61,189 nucleotides of DNA from positions 1 to 61,189 of the forward strand of contig JBDRVV010000017.1 of NCBI GenBank assembly GCA_039802005.1, read 5' to 3'. The translations under genes were made by a program, and so were the position numbers. Shown piece by piece: positions 29,501-37,400 of this stretch. The DNA comes from a candidate division WOR-3 bacterium (GTDB lineage: Bacteria; Hydrothermota; Tepidihabitantia; SM23-42; JAOAFX01). The first letter of the stretch is position 1, and each line of letters starts with the position of its first letter. The notes under the pieces were generated by a model. It saw nothing but the letters and a program-made list of their open reading frames with translations. It ran no database searches and was not told where the DNA came from.

Positions 29501-31755
29501 AGTCTACCTGATAAATCATAGGCAACACAAGGATTGTAGCGCCAGTTTGCGATGGGACGTTGGCTATAAGCACTGGTTTGAAGCGAGAAACTTGAAACCC
29601 AGATATTGTGATTCGGCCCTTCCTCAATCGCAACAAACCCACTATCCTGGGCAATAATAAATGAAATTGGCCGCATCGGTGCTGGTTGGAGATGTTGGTC
29701 AGGACCTTCATCTTTAGGATAAGGACCATATTCTACTAAAAAGATTTTCTTGTGTTGCCATGAGGTTGTATAATAGGAATGATAAAACTCCAAGACCCAA
29801 TACCACGGTTTGGGCATACCATAATACCAGGTATTATACCATTTACCCCAGACAATGTGTGATTTGCCCTGTTGGTCTAAAGCAATCGCTGGATAATTTT
29901 TATCGCAACCAGCAACACTCTGGATAACCGAAAATGTATTGCCCTCATCGGTAGATAATGCATCCTTTACATCGTGCTGATAATTATCGTAGTAAACAAT
30001 ATGGATATTCTGTGGATTTTGAGGGTCAACTGCAATCTTATTGCCTGTATTATATGCAGTCATCAATGAATCATCGGTTGCTAAGGCACCAGCAACCTTC
30101 CCTTTTTCATTTGAAAAAGATGAGATGTGGTTTTGGTCGTCAACAGCAACAACGCGATAGGTATATAGAGTGTAAAGTGCTACAATATTATCAGAGAAAG
30201 TATCAGTAGGCGCATTTACCCAACCATAGCCCTCTTGCCAGCCCCCATTGTTTACTTTTCTATCAATTCTAAATTGATTAGAATGGGCCGATTTATCTTG
30301 CCATTTAATAACCAACCGATGTGGAGTTTCAAATCTATCCGCTACGGAGAGTAAACTTGGTGCATTAAGCCAGGGGATAGAGACTGATATAGTGGCAGAA
30401 GGAGACAATAAATTCCCTTGTTTTGCGCACACCTCATATTCATAGATTGTGCCTCTATTGACTGTATTATCCACCCAGTAGGTTTGCTCTGGTGAGGAAG
30501 TGCCAATTTGGGACCAGGAACCTCCTGCAATCCTTCTTCTAATTACATAACAATCAATCACCTTGGGCACCGAATAATCCCAGCGGATTTTTACTTCGTC
30601 TTCTTTGGCATAATCACAGCGGAGATTGGTAACCGGGTCAGGGGTATAACCAACTTCGTTGAAGAATTTGGCAATGAGCTCAGCCGTAGATTTACAAGCA
30701 AGGGGCATCATTGCTTTTGCGACCATTGTTTTTTGGTCATTATGGCCACCCCACATCCAGGATGCCCAGGTGGGCAAGCCATCGCAGAAATAAAGATAAC
30801 CCCTGGCAGTATTCCCAAGATCAACAACTTTATCACTCACATCAAAATTGGGATTTAATGCAGCTGAATTGGGATAAAATTGAGTTTCCGAAAGCGCTAC
30901 AACATCGCACGTATCCTCATACCAGCCATGACCAATTTGCGCCATTAATCCATAAAGCCCGGCAGGCGCGCGATGATTGGGTTGAACACCATCCTGAATA
31001 AAATGACATGCTCGTCCTAACCAGCGCAAAGCCTGTGTTCTATTACCAGAATTCCATTCTTGTTTTGCCCAATTGTAATACTCTTCGCATATATTATGCG
31101 CATGACCAATTGTCCAAAAAGTCTGCGGCGATGTGCTACGCCCGTGGGCTAATGGGCAGAATCCGAGGTAAATGGTATTTTTGTTACCAAAAGTTGCAAA
31201 ATTATCTGGCCACATCGCACTAACTGCAAGATTCTGGGCATATTTGTGGTCTGGATAATTTGTCTTATCAGTTACAGTGAAAACCGATGAACCAATCAAT
31301 CCCCATACCCCAGAACTCAGTGCTTCGCCAGAAGTTATTCCGCCACCCCAAAACCAAATAATTGCGCCGATTGTAAAGAGTGTGCCTGTGATATCCTTAA
31401 GTCCATTTTCATTTGCCCAACATCTAATTGTATCACCAAGAACAAAACTACCTGGCAACCGGTCTATCAAATATCCAACCGTAGTCTGCTGCACTTTCAT
31501 TGTCGGATGGACCTCTGTGCCCCAGAGACACATATTGGATGGAGCACTGTCTGGATACTGAAAAGTAGTGGAATAAGGGAAATTAACGCGTTCGTTGAAA
31601 ATGTTATAGTGAACATATTTAGCATAGCCAGAATAATTTGCATTATTTAAGAGGTATGTTGTTTTTATTGTAATTCGGCCATGAGTATTGCCCCAATACC
31701 CATTTACACAACACCAAGGCAATAACATAATGAATACAATCAATAATTTTTTCAT
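20557..31755 (-). CDS. Giant secreted multidomain protein: phospholipase C-like head, FN3/propeller/beta-helix body, T9SS sorting domain
   Basis: About 3,732 residues from the ATG at 31755, which has an AAGGGG ribosome site and opens a clear signal peptide (MKKLLIVFIMLLPW); the same frame is open for another 27 codons upstream. Domain order: zinc-dependent phospholipase C/S1-P1-like head (about 20-370, with WGNTHG and CHFIQDGVQPNH near 245); two FN3 domains (370-560); a propeller-like region (560-920); a GGE...WTAEDN Ig-like domain; two jelly-roll modules (about 1020-1730); a second Ig-like domain; more propeller repeats; two right-handed beta-helix regions opening with TIWSGNV and TVWSGIV (about 2740 and 3200); and a type A sorting domain ending in FILVR. 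At least eight dispersed repeats are inserted in frame. Last gene of a four-gene operon. Substrate unknown. Confidence 0.85.
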   Translation of the reverse strand: MKKLLIVFIMLLPWCCVNGYWGNTHGRITIKTTYLLNNANYSGYAKYVHYNIFNERVNFPYSTTFQYPDSAPSNMCLWGTEVHPTMKVQQTTVGYLIDRLPGSFVLGDTIRCWANENGLKDITGTLFTIGAIIWFWGGGITSGEALSSGVWGLIGSSVFTVTDKTNYPDHKYAQNLAVSAMWPDNFATFGNKNTIYLGFCPLAHGRSTSPQTFWTIGHAHNICEEYYNWAKQEWNSGNRTQALRWLGRACHFIQDGVQPNHRAPAGLYGLMAQIGHGWYEDTCDVVALSETQFYPNSAALNPNFDVSDKVVDLGNTARGYLYFCDGLPTWASWMWGGHNDQKTMVAKAMMPLACKSTAELIAKFFNEVGYTPDPVTNLRCDYAKEDEVKIRWDYSVPKVIDCYVIRRRIAGGSWSQIGTSSPEQTYWVDNTVNRGTIYEYEVCAKQGNLLSPSATISVSIPWLNAPSLLSVADRFETPHRLVIKWQDKSAHSNQFRIDRKVNNGGWQEGYGWVNAPTDTFSDNIVALYTLYTYRVVAVDDQNHISSFSNEKGKVAGALATDDSLMTAYNTGNKIAVDPQNPQNIHIVYYDNYQHDVKDALSTDEGNTFSVIQSVAGCDKNYPAIALDQQGKSHIVWGKWYNTWYYGMPKPWYWVLEFYHSYYTTSWQHKKIFLVEYGPYPKDEGPDQHLQPAPMRPISFIIAQDSGFVAIEEGPNHNIWVSSFSLQTSAYSQRPIANWRYNPCVAYDLSGRLALVYSTYEDYADIYFRYRNFSGGSWSDEQWLAYGLHPYLSGSTDTLSLVLTNSSGGYKIDYHNLVWDGANYILSAPVIIDNGDWGIVANNNYVVWEKNKNIYYAEVYDGQASPPVNLSQTAGRWSIYPHADISPQKDALYVIWTEGNSTNTQFYLTFRKVEILPKTTMVFPNGGESFYAGEVHTITWTAEDNVVIAKIDSILLTTDGGNTWEPIVVNLSGDTRSYDWLVPYVNSSDCKILVVVSDYAGNKTRDESDFTFSITTFNYCGFEDGDAPCLENTLIGVDGVNNYGALRSGPEGGVNPHSGDKMYKIYGNDYGTSGNNYVIFKILDYDFPITSNNYLSFWIYVKEAPTDSGHICVDCHTKSGKILRAWTKYNRIIDQTSQIIHPAWHSAPKGQWVQYIFTLNPAAGETIDYLELIYDDRDPQETGNFVAYIDDIQIFSQFPLENTWYFEVAPNDTNASVRFEPQSDDGVRLMLDNQGAYPDTFWSSVPWLRKDIPDITVGEKLLIYWQQYDLAHASLYSLLIQDEQGDDRWLTYAPNAPNHWSEIGVVDMGDPTQRYNYNKWEGFSRNVYNDFYNEYGTSPKILKAVRLGHYSRKDWSGDHGCSIKDLRFTEDRSAFSYSGFEPTHTQPLENCILEKNKQCITSDSAGLYKLPVPPNGNEWAYLIKGEDISTDANSYAIFKVFDENLLITDDPTFISFKINVAKSPGNYGHISLDGITWGGLNLKNFWHNQYGWIIDQNGTWIHPAVHTVSDQDQWVEYIFNLTPAAGEILDNILVVYDDGQNAETGEFRAYIDDIKVWRKFPYNNHWYAEILGNDPNAILKCIADGDSVRLYIDNNGNQGEGAFWTDYHPTLRNDITDLPVEEHTIVYWEQYDKDHSLILGLLIHDNQGQDRWLYYAKNASNWWQNTGWVDMGDPTPHYNTWEWCYRNIRSDYIAEYNAIPEVIKELRLEHFARSEWVGDHGGTIKRLFIGEDTEPPIVQVIQPNGGEKLEIGSVYPIIWNAIDTTKVGLQTIYYSTNSGAEWHNVTGIDTIFEPIASYQYDWTVPGHPSDNCLIKVVSKDIANNTGTDMSNNPFSICYFTSSDSTATAGNGEKLVYDNGVLHFVFTSEDSIFYSYSVDQGNTWQAKQMIDFGEYPAIAVDELHRVHLVYKKGNGYWYKELTGWGVPVCIYTQTTRALQSPSFVVKGDYGYLAFEEREYAGMDPVSHLMFGVYHIGAPPNGNFEVEEIIYDVSEFLKNPHLAMVWDSIPQIVYEKGNSVYYIQGLSGGIKGYKGKSRGGKSEIRNSKSETNFNSQIPNSPSPLSSPIKGEGILVDEILKQDEMLKQVQHDIVQNDTLTFSHQGRRDWKDGPSFKERKGFGMLNWTEPIVLGNGNSPKISVDGEIIDVVWENSGEIYHRKKWFYSEFGAIENISNSPNRISKNPIVFSPYLIVWIEEPAIQPDSKFDLVYGLWQYNKWYKTTITSTLENCFAPKAFFDGVRLHTVCVYGNQPRYGIKYAKAEIGLPYRTSDTRLATASNNAKRLVLDDAGRLHTFYRCGDYIVYAMDEAIEGNLGQFKAIEGSRGLKRRGRADEILKQVQNDRGRGNRERIIGEGAYPAVSYQRNTIHEVWISGSVPVYARHKLWYRKGIGEIWEEPLIIWERPYSPNSRILAPSFVCSEDTGFVVIEEEKTVGQILYWKLYLLKFLLIDPLSITEMVIDSAVLVSPPPWPPEEEMASPSIVLDDNNYPHIVWSDKYGHIQYTYWDGTEFAPKEDLTAGFVGEIDAKRPCIEKYKNRLSVVFELFNDIYFTYKPIKGNSGQNEDAGDAVSSLAGLAGSLRLQEMPDRYARIGNETRKGEIQKNPTVLSFGKGKIEGQFGWSELKNLSNSPDSSMAPIILCGSQVFYSEKVSNDYRIYWTFFDGFNWSAPHPVIPTPASSEYYVQGAMKDEQGRKWVNKGEKGEQQRSAVPIYLVWTSGQGDTYNIVHTDITAHIPNWQSGEITENTIWSGNVFITGDVTVREKVTLTLLPGTDVYLQYPDDRGSGNDPDMCELIIKGSLNARGDIIGDSIRFTSYTDSLPWYGIRFTRNSIGDLGLCHIARSNYGISFDRASGEIIRSLIDSNGIGVVIENNSDVTIRHSSVKENFYTGIHCQNSKVVIDSNYIHRNKIFEDKLEEFRCRNPKSKLQTNSHTPRRAKGGEDSLLFTCTGIILSNSHIHINGNQIIDNFRGIYTSGWITGEVTDNLFDSNEFHGFDFFGDSFDILIDRNNFTNNGWYPWPVIELAGIYQGWYAYKPGTKITIINNQFSNNKVGLTFAKYYEEVSSPTVTIVANNSFNHNVVGLYACGDISANFEAIITGNNITNNQRYQVWHNVSKSQLLNLGNLENQTTIDDGKNRIYDGELIGPYFLCNHSPFMIMAQGNYWNYTNADSIDAHIYDDDENPNCGMVDFKYFSTWGEIEPGTVWSGIVNVGGDVIVPEGVTLTIEPGTEVYFTAGMDGAQGGVDTTKAELIVYGKIEMGRLGDKETGRKGKNRETFTVNRGTESCSGLIYQADNILYHGIEVPTPKNKTESLNPDGRQDDTRILFTSDAYEPKPGDWYGIRFAKVRMGAEYDADGRRERISENQGISGKGIRKPGYQDKNDRGKITCDVNKGGEMRNPIQHDKKAKGIKLEIKDWVVEYATNGIEISDCNNFEIKDSRIDFCSDCGIEFLGNKFEAKDCSLSNNKTGIKISAQNFTLKNFVVTKNKTGIMVIGGGGTIKDNKITSNDTGLVIVDMSGNVKENLIKENGIGIYLKGEEGKNYGTCAVNRETFNKDEMLKQPVNQVQGMVQNDKENRDGSLYIGKENVFEHSFLYHIYNNTPDSIDARHNYWYPPEPESIEYYIYDYYDDPNLGVVIYEPTDRGITGGPQGDEMLKHIIVNFGSSPTNCLSITYNLLISQKIEISVYDACGRLVSKERGMKEKGRHNFIVSNIASGVYFVKFDCPGIELKKKFILVR
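21034..22008. repeat. In-frame dispersed repeats in the 3' part of the giant gene
   Basis: Three blocks inside the coding sequence look like intergenic repeats, not protein domains. At about 21051-21140 is a TTCTGAAC...CAGCATCTC element plus a GTTTCACGGTTCACGG element. At about 21567-21720 is a CATGCTGAATC element plus CCTGATACCC...TTTTCTGATATCC motifs, also found intergenically near 46970-47000. At about 21900-22005 is a second GTTCACGGTAAACG element plus TCTCCCTGTCTCCTTGTCTC, also found at 38060-38105. The reading frame stays open through all of them. Confidence 0.75.
22956..25690. repeat. In-frame dispersed repeats in the middle of the giant gene
   Basis: Further repeat-derived insertions within the coding frame lie at about 22956-23022 (TTTGGATTTTGGATTTCGG family), 23640-23712 (CCCTTTTTCACCCTTATTCACCC), 23988-24100 (repeated GCGAAGCGATCCTGCA and GCATCTCCTGCA units), 24715-24840 (TTCTGAACTTGTTTCAGAATCTCATC) and 25395-25690. 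The last is a compound of three families: CATGCTGAACTTGTTTCAGC, a CCCTCACCTTTATCCTCTCCC type, and TTTCGGATTTCGG. They encode Lys/Glu/Asn-rich linkers between propeller-like segments. Confidence 0.75.
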
Positions 31756-31771
31756 AATTCCCCTTTTCAAT

Positions 31772-32791
31772 TTAATCCAACTCAAATTTACTAAGTCCTG
31801 AAAGTGTAAGAAACCATTTGTTATTGTGCCGGTCAATGAAAATTCCTTTTACATATTCATCTAATAACCCTGAATTTCCCGCATTACTATATCCTCCTTG
31901 ATTATAACTATGATATTCTGTAATATTCCCTTGTGAATATTTTACAATGCCTAAATTTGGATCAAGCCAAAGATCATTATTTGTATCAAAAGCGAACTTA
32001 CCTGGACTACAAGCTAAGTAGTCAATTTGCTCTTTTTTCCAAATTCCGTTAATAAACTTATAAAAAATTAAGTAATAAGGTTCTGGTTTAGATAGACCAG
32101 TCCATATTACGCCAGTTCTATCACAAATCACACCCGAAAAATAGGTAACTGAATCACCGGTCGAAGGTGAATTGGGTATCCAAAATTTCACCGTCCTATC
32201 GAATTGAGCGAAACCTTTTGGTGTGAGACATATAACATTGTTATCTCCATCTATTTCCACTGTAATCATGTAATTATCGGGCAAACCATTATTTACGGTG
32301 AATGTATCCCACTTTACACCGTCGTATTGCATTATACCCCTTATAGTTCCAATCCAGATTTTACTACTTTTATCAATTCTAATTACCGTTACCGAATCAC
32401 TAACTAATCCAGATTGTTTGTTATAAACTTTCCACACAGTTCCATCATAAATTGCAAATCCTTTGTCTTTGAAGCCAACATAAACTTTGCCATTGTCTGC
32501 GCCATAGACATCACTTACAATAACCGGTTCACTTATACCAATTACGCTCGCCGGTATTCTTTGCCAGTTTTTCCCATCAAAGCGAAATAACCCTTCGGTT
32601 CCGTTGACTTCACCACCCATCCAGATATTCCCCTGCAAATCATCAGTCATACAGTTTGGGAAAACATCAGGATAATTCACCCAGCCAATCATCTCCTCGG
32701 GAGAAGGAGGTTGAATAACCTCCTGAAGCATATCCGGCAAGCCCCAACAACTTATAAAAAATAATGTCCATATATAAAAGAACCACTTCAT
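31772..32791 (-). CDS. Secreted two-component-regulator-propeller-like protein
   Basis: A 339-residue protein with an N-terminal export signal (MKWFFYIWTLFFISCWG). The Cys after FIS could be a lipidation site, but the lipobox is weak. The rest is built of repeated blades with NIWMGG, KVYVGFKD, KIWIGTIRG and DLWLDPN motifs, like the periplasmic Reg_prop propellers of hybrid two-component sensors. There is no kinase or membrane domain, so it is a stand-alone propeller. It overlaps the upstream gene by 4 bases (ATGA) and lies 16 bases ahead of the giant gene. A binding or scaffold role for the secreted giant is possible. Confidence 0.7.
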   Translation of the reverse strand: MKWFFYIWTLFFISCWGLPDMLQEVIQPPSPEEMIGWVNYPDVFPNCMTDDLQGNIWMGGEVNGTEGLFRFDGKNWQRIPASVIGISEPVIVSDVYGADNGKVYVGFKDKGFAIYDGTVWKVYNKQSGLVSDSVTVIRIDKSSKIWIGTIRGIMQYDGVKWDTFTVNNGLPDNYMITVEIDGDNNVICLTPKGFAQFDRTVKFWIPNSPSTGDSVTYFSGVICDRTGVIWTGLSKPEPYYLIFYKFINGIWKKEQIDYLACSPGKFAFDTNNDLWLDPNLGIVKYSQGNITEYHSYNQGGYSNAGNSGLLDEYVKGIFIDRHNNKWFLTLSGLSKFELD

Positions 32792-33615
32792 TCTCTACCC
32801 CCTTTTATCATCAAACTGAAGCCCAAATAAATCTTATGCCACCCCCATGGTAAATTACGAAAACTCCTCACCTTACCGTGTTCAACCATTTCAGTCTGCA
32901 TCTTATACTCAGTGAACGCTTGTCTTGGTGCAAAACAGATACCCCCTCTAAAATAACCGGGTTTCTGTTTTACAATATTTACTCTAAGACCCATACCAAT
33001 TCCATATGCAAAAAGGTTCTCTTTTTTCCATATTTTCTCCCCCAATTGATAAAATTCCCCTTGTGAATAAATCCCCTCACCCATCAGGCATAAATCCCCA
33101 CTCAATCGTATTTGTAATCCAAATCCCAACATTGGCACAATCTTTAATTTCATTTTATCAAGATAGAAATCTAAAGGCCCCAAACTCTTACCAAAATTAT
33201 TCCAGCCATAATTGGCAAAGGCGTGCAAGGTAATTATCTGCCCTAAATGTTTACTCAAAACTAAACACCCCCGCAGACCAGCAAGATAACGACCCGAGAT
33301 AGAGCCCCAGCCTTTCGCTTCAATTTCAGTACCAACACCAATAGGATTGCCGTGATAATCATCCCATAAGCCAAACTTGAAACCAAAAGCACCATAATAA
33401 TTCCAATAATCGCCTTTTGCAGTATACCATAACGCCCCGGATAAAAGTTCAACATTTTTATTAAGTCCGTAGCGCAGATGAAAAGGGAAATTCCAAGTCA
33501 ACGCCTTTTGCTCAAGCACATAAGCACTCGGCACAACAAAAATCGGTTCACTCCGCCAAACTTGATTATTAGGGGTAAAAGTTAAAAAAATAAAATTAAA
33601 GATTATTATATTCAT
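32788..33615 (-). CDS. Probable outer-membrane beta-barrel protein
   Basis: A 275-residue protein of unknown family. It starts with a hydrophobic stretch (MNIIIFNFIFLTF), followed by alternating aromatic/polar segments of the kind that form transmembrane beta strands (LRYGLNKNVELLSGALWY, GAFGFKFGLW, GVGTEIEAKGWG and more), ending in LGFSLMIKGGRE. The pattern suggests an outer-membrane barrel similar to conversion or transport porins. It overlaps both neighbours by 4 bases, so it belongs to the same translationally coupled envelope operon. The barrel call is inference from composition. Confidence 0.6.
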   Translation of the reverse strand: MNIIIFNFIFLTFTPNNQVWRSEPIFVVPSAYVLEQKALTWNFPFHLRYGLNKNVELLSGALWYTAKGDYWNYYGAFGFKFGLWDDYHGNPIGVGTEIEAKGWGSISGRYLAGLRGCLVLSKHLGQIITLHAFANYGWNNFGKSLGPLDFYLDKMKLKIVPMLGFGLQIRLSGDLCLMGEGIYSQGEFYQLGEKIWKKENLFAYGIGMGLRVNIVKQKPGYFRGGICFAPRQAFTEYKMQTEMVEHGKVRSFRNLPWGWHKIYLGFSLMIKGGRE

Positions 33616-34226
33616 TGCAACTGATAACTGACTAATCTTGTCGTTCTAATCTCAATACGTTCAGGTATTGCTAAAGAGTCCTTAACCATCCCTACGCCAT
33701 CGGCAAACCAGATATATTGAATTATCGTGTAATTGCCCAGCAATGTATCTTCTTTCTCAAATTGGGTTTTCACCTTCCAGCAATTTGCAAATGTGCCTGC
33801 GGGCACAGTTACATTTTCTTTACCTATACATTTAAATTCTACTTCAATCGGCTCAGAATGGGTTATTGTTTCAATCGGTGTTTGCCAGGATTGGCCTACG
33901 GCAATCGGAGCTCTCAACATCGTCGTTGCTAAGCCACCGAGGGTATCTTTCATAATAAAACCACTGGGCACCTGTGCCATAAAGTTATTCGTAAAATCCT
34001 GCCAGGTATATGCCGAATCCCAAATATCCTGGGGCAAAGAATCAGGCCAGGGATAACTTGTGAAACCATAAAAAGTTGTATCGCCCTTTTGAAATTCTTT
34101 AACAATCGTTATTGAAAATCCATTGTCATACTCCCAACGATTACCCACGGCTAATGGAAAATAAAAATCATCCGCCATTAGTAGTCTTAAACTATTGACC
34201 ATCAAAACAATCAAAAATTTCTGCAT
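33612..34226 (-). CDS. Secreted protein, TapB-like/DUF3108-like
   Basis: A 204-residue exported protein. A short signal peptide (cleavage near residue 18, before ADDFYFP) is followed by PLAVGNRWEYD, a central VPAGTFANCWKV and then IWFADGVGMVKDS. This series of motifs is common in small secreted proteins of the TapB or DUF3108 type with no proven activity. Ribosome site GGGAGG. First gene of the operon leading to the giant protein, with a strong promoter about 207 bases upstream. Family assignment is tentative. Confidence 0.6.
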   Translation of the reverse strand: MQKFLIVLMVNSLRLLMADDFYFPLAVGNRWEYDNGFSITIVKEFQKGDTTFYGFTSYPWPDSLPQDIWDSAYTWQDFTNNFMAQVPSGFIMKDTLGGLATTMLRAPIAVGQSWQTPIETITHSEPIEVEFKCIGKENVTVPAGTFANCWKVKTQFEKEDTLLGNYTIIQYIWFADGVGMVKDSLAIPERIEIRTTRLVSYQLQ

Positions 34227-34439
34227 TTCCTACCTCCCTTTAATTCATTGTCCAATCTTTACTTCATTAGAGAATACCCGCCACTTCAGGAAGGTGTCTC
34301 TAACAGGTTTTACTTTTCAATCTGGTATTTGCTCTTTTAGAAAAACCGAATTTCCCGCTTCTCTTTTTTAAAAACCGCATTTCTAACACTTAAGACTCAA
34401 GTATCGGTTTCTCAAATTCCAATAACCAAATCTAACTGT
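34227..34439 (-). promoter_or_regulatory. Long 5' leader of the envelope operon
   Basis: About 207 untranslated bases between the predicted start point and the ATG at 34226. They contain an imperfect palindrome (ACTTGAG/CTTAAGT type) and two similar CGGTTTTT segments. No riboswitch that I recognise is present and no alternative reading frame stands out. Leaders elsewhere in this window are mostly a few bases long, so this one is unusual. Confidence 0.4.
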
Positions 34440-34467
34440 ATTATACATCAGATTTGCCAATTGTCAA
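34440..34467 (-). promoter_or_regulatory. Promoter of the envelope/giant-protein operon
   Basis: Perfect -35 TTGACA (34462-34467) and -10 TATAAT (34440-34445) on the - strand, 16-base spacer. The TGA that ends the upstream truncated gene is part of the -35 box, so the promoter lies right at the point where that gene is cut. Confidence 0.8.
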
Positions 34468-37400
34468 GCCCCGAATTTTTCACCCCCATCACCCTGTGGG
34501 TCAATGATTAGCCTTACCGAATCGCCCTGGGCAACAAAGTTCATATTGAAGTTCGGGTCACCATAAGTTGGGTCAGTTGGAAACTTTTCACAATGCCAGG
34601 TATTGGGAATTGGAAAACTATCAAGAACTTCTATATCATCAATATACCCTTCAAAATAACCAGTCTCTGTATTCTGATGGTCATCATAAATCAAAACCAG
34701 ATAGTCAATTGTTTCTTTTACTGCCGGATTAAAAGAAAAGACATACTGATACCACTCGCCTTTTGGTGCTTTATGCACTGCCGGATGAATCTTCTGTCCG
34801 GTTTGGTCTAACACATAACCAAATCTATTCCAATTTCGCAAAATCTCGCCGTCCTTTGTATAGGCATCTAAGCAGATATGACCAGAATCGGTTGGTGCAT
34901 CTTCAATATAAAGCCAGAATGAGAAATAGGTAGAATCGTGCACGACAAAATCATACGGAAAGACCTTGAAGATCACATAACTATTTTGAGCTGATGCGGT
35001 GTCTGTCCCATAAATTTTATACATAAAATTACCCGTATGAGGCAGGCAACCATTCATGCCACCACTTACCCTTATCGCCCCGGTATTAATTACACCCTGA
35101 CTACCCACAATCACATTCTCAAGACACCCAGGGTCGGTATATTCAAACCCTGAATAGGTAAAATACCTTGTCCCAAAGACCCCATCCGATTCATCCCTTG
35201 ACCGATTGCCACTGGCATCTGATGCAACAACTTTGATTTTATATTGCTCGCACCATTCAGGCACAGTCCACTCGTAAGAAACTGTGGTTGCGGGCAAATT
35301 CACCGCAATCACATTCCAAGTCTGTCCAGCATTCGTTGAATATAAAACACTATCAATCCTTCCTATCTTTACATTATCCGCTGCATACCAGCAAATATTT
35401 ATCTTCTGTTCCACAAGCAAACTCTCACCACCATTAGGATAAGAGACAATCACCTGCGGCGGAATTGTATCAATCAAAAGATTCAGATTATCAAACCAGG
35501 CTTCACCCACAAATGCAGGATTGCCAAACATCATCACCCGAATTGTATCCTCATAGGGACGAGTGGTAAGACTATCACAGACATAGGTCCAATCAGTGTT
35601 TCCTGAGACATTCCCAAAGTCCCGATGGTGGTTTGTATCTGGATGCTGATGCCAGACACCAAATGCTAAATTCGCATAACCGGCACTTGCTTCTGTTTTT
35701 ATATAACCCTGAAGCCAGTATAATTTATTCGGCTCAACCGGAATCTTTTGTTGATAAAAACCAAAATAACTTGCTGAAGCACTTCTTTTAATATGCGCCG
35801 AAAACTGCCCATTCTGAACCTCTTGCCAGTCCGCCTCAAATAAATCACCTGTGCCATAAGGCGTCCACAAATAAGGTTTATCCTCCGAAACCTCCTCAAA
35901 ATTGGGATTGAATACCAATTCTTTCGTGGTCGTAAATGGTCCAACCTCTTTTGCACAGGACATCCCTGCACCATCATAAGCCTCTATCTTTATCTTCAAT
36001 CCCGAAACGAGTGTATCTGGCACAGTCCAGTTTAATTCATAAGTAGTACCTGATAAATCCCCACCAATCTGGTTATAGGTTGTCCCATTATCAAGGCTAT
36101 AATAAACCCTGTGTTTTACTACACCAACATTATCCGAAGATACCCATTTTATTAAAAGCGGCAGACCTACACGCAGACGCTGACCCAAAATTTCTTCAGT
36201 AGTGGGATAGACAATCTCTAATTGGGGTATGACCCTTATCTTTGCAGTATCAATCGTATAAGGCGCCGCATCACCCTCGGTCCAGATTAAGCAAATATTC
36301 TCGCCATCAAAACAACCCTGTGGAAACTTTGACTTTGCCGGGGTATTTTTCACACAGATTGGGTCTGACCAACCACTCGCCAATCTTTCTGAATAGTAAA
36401 TATCCCAGTTATTATTTACACATCGGTGATAAAGAATGACCCCCTCACTTATGATCTGCCCGGCACCACAGGGCATACTCTCATCACCAATTATATGCTC
36501 GGGCTCGGGTTGCCAACCCCCACTATCTTTTACCCGGAGGGTAAGGCAATAATCTGGTGCATCATCAAACATTGCCTCAGTAACAAGAAGGTAGGTTTTA
36601 TTATTTATTCGCTTTAATGATAAATGGGAAATCCAATTTCCTATCTCCAACCCAGGTGCTTCTTCAACATCTGACCAATTTCCATTGATACGCTCACGAT
36701 AATGGATTTTAGTATAATCCGAACGCCACGCAACATACAAATTCCCAGATTCATCCTTATCCATCGCCGGATAACCGTATGCAAAGGAAGTGTCGAAGAG
36801 TATTGGGGTAGTGGCGTCATATTTTCCAGTCTCAAAATTACAACGCAACTGTGTGTAATAAATGTGGCTACCCAAAATAAATATTACATGCACTGTATCC
36901 ATCACTATCTGCGCCGTAAATGGATGAAAAGGCGGTGCTTCATTTTGATAAAACTCTCCTCTAAAAATACATACTGAATCAAGCCAATCGCTACTATCCG
37001 GGTTAAAATAGGCAAAGTGGATTGTGCTATACCACAGTGGATTAGGTGGATATCGCTTCCGATTTCTATATGAAAAAACCATCACAGGTAAACCATTTTC
37101 ACGAATATCTAATTGACAAAATCCCGCATCCGTTTCATACATCTCCTGTCCCCAATAACAGGCAGTAATAGGCCCTTCCCAGTTTAACCCATCGGTTGAC
37201 CTTGAGGCGACTAATAGGCTCTCTAATCCATAAGCCATGTGATAGCGATGATTATCTGGGTCATACAAGACCTTTGGCTGATATGCAGTTGCAGAATCGC
37301 GGGATGTCTTTAAGTGAGGCGCAACCGTTGCCCCATAAACTCCAGTATAGGCTGAATAGCCGGCTGGTGGTGTGCTCGTATATGCCCTGCACCGATAGAG

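Noticed and set aside
31756-31836. Upstream extension of the giant gene by 27 codons
   Set aside because: The stretch is not signal-peptide-like and overlaps the end of the preceding gene; the ATG at 31755 has a ribosome site and opens a clear signal peptide.
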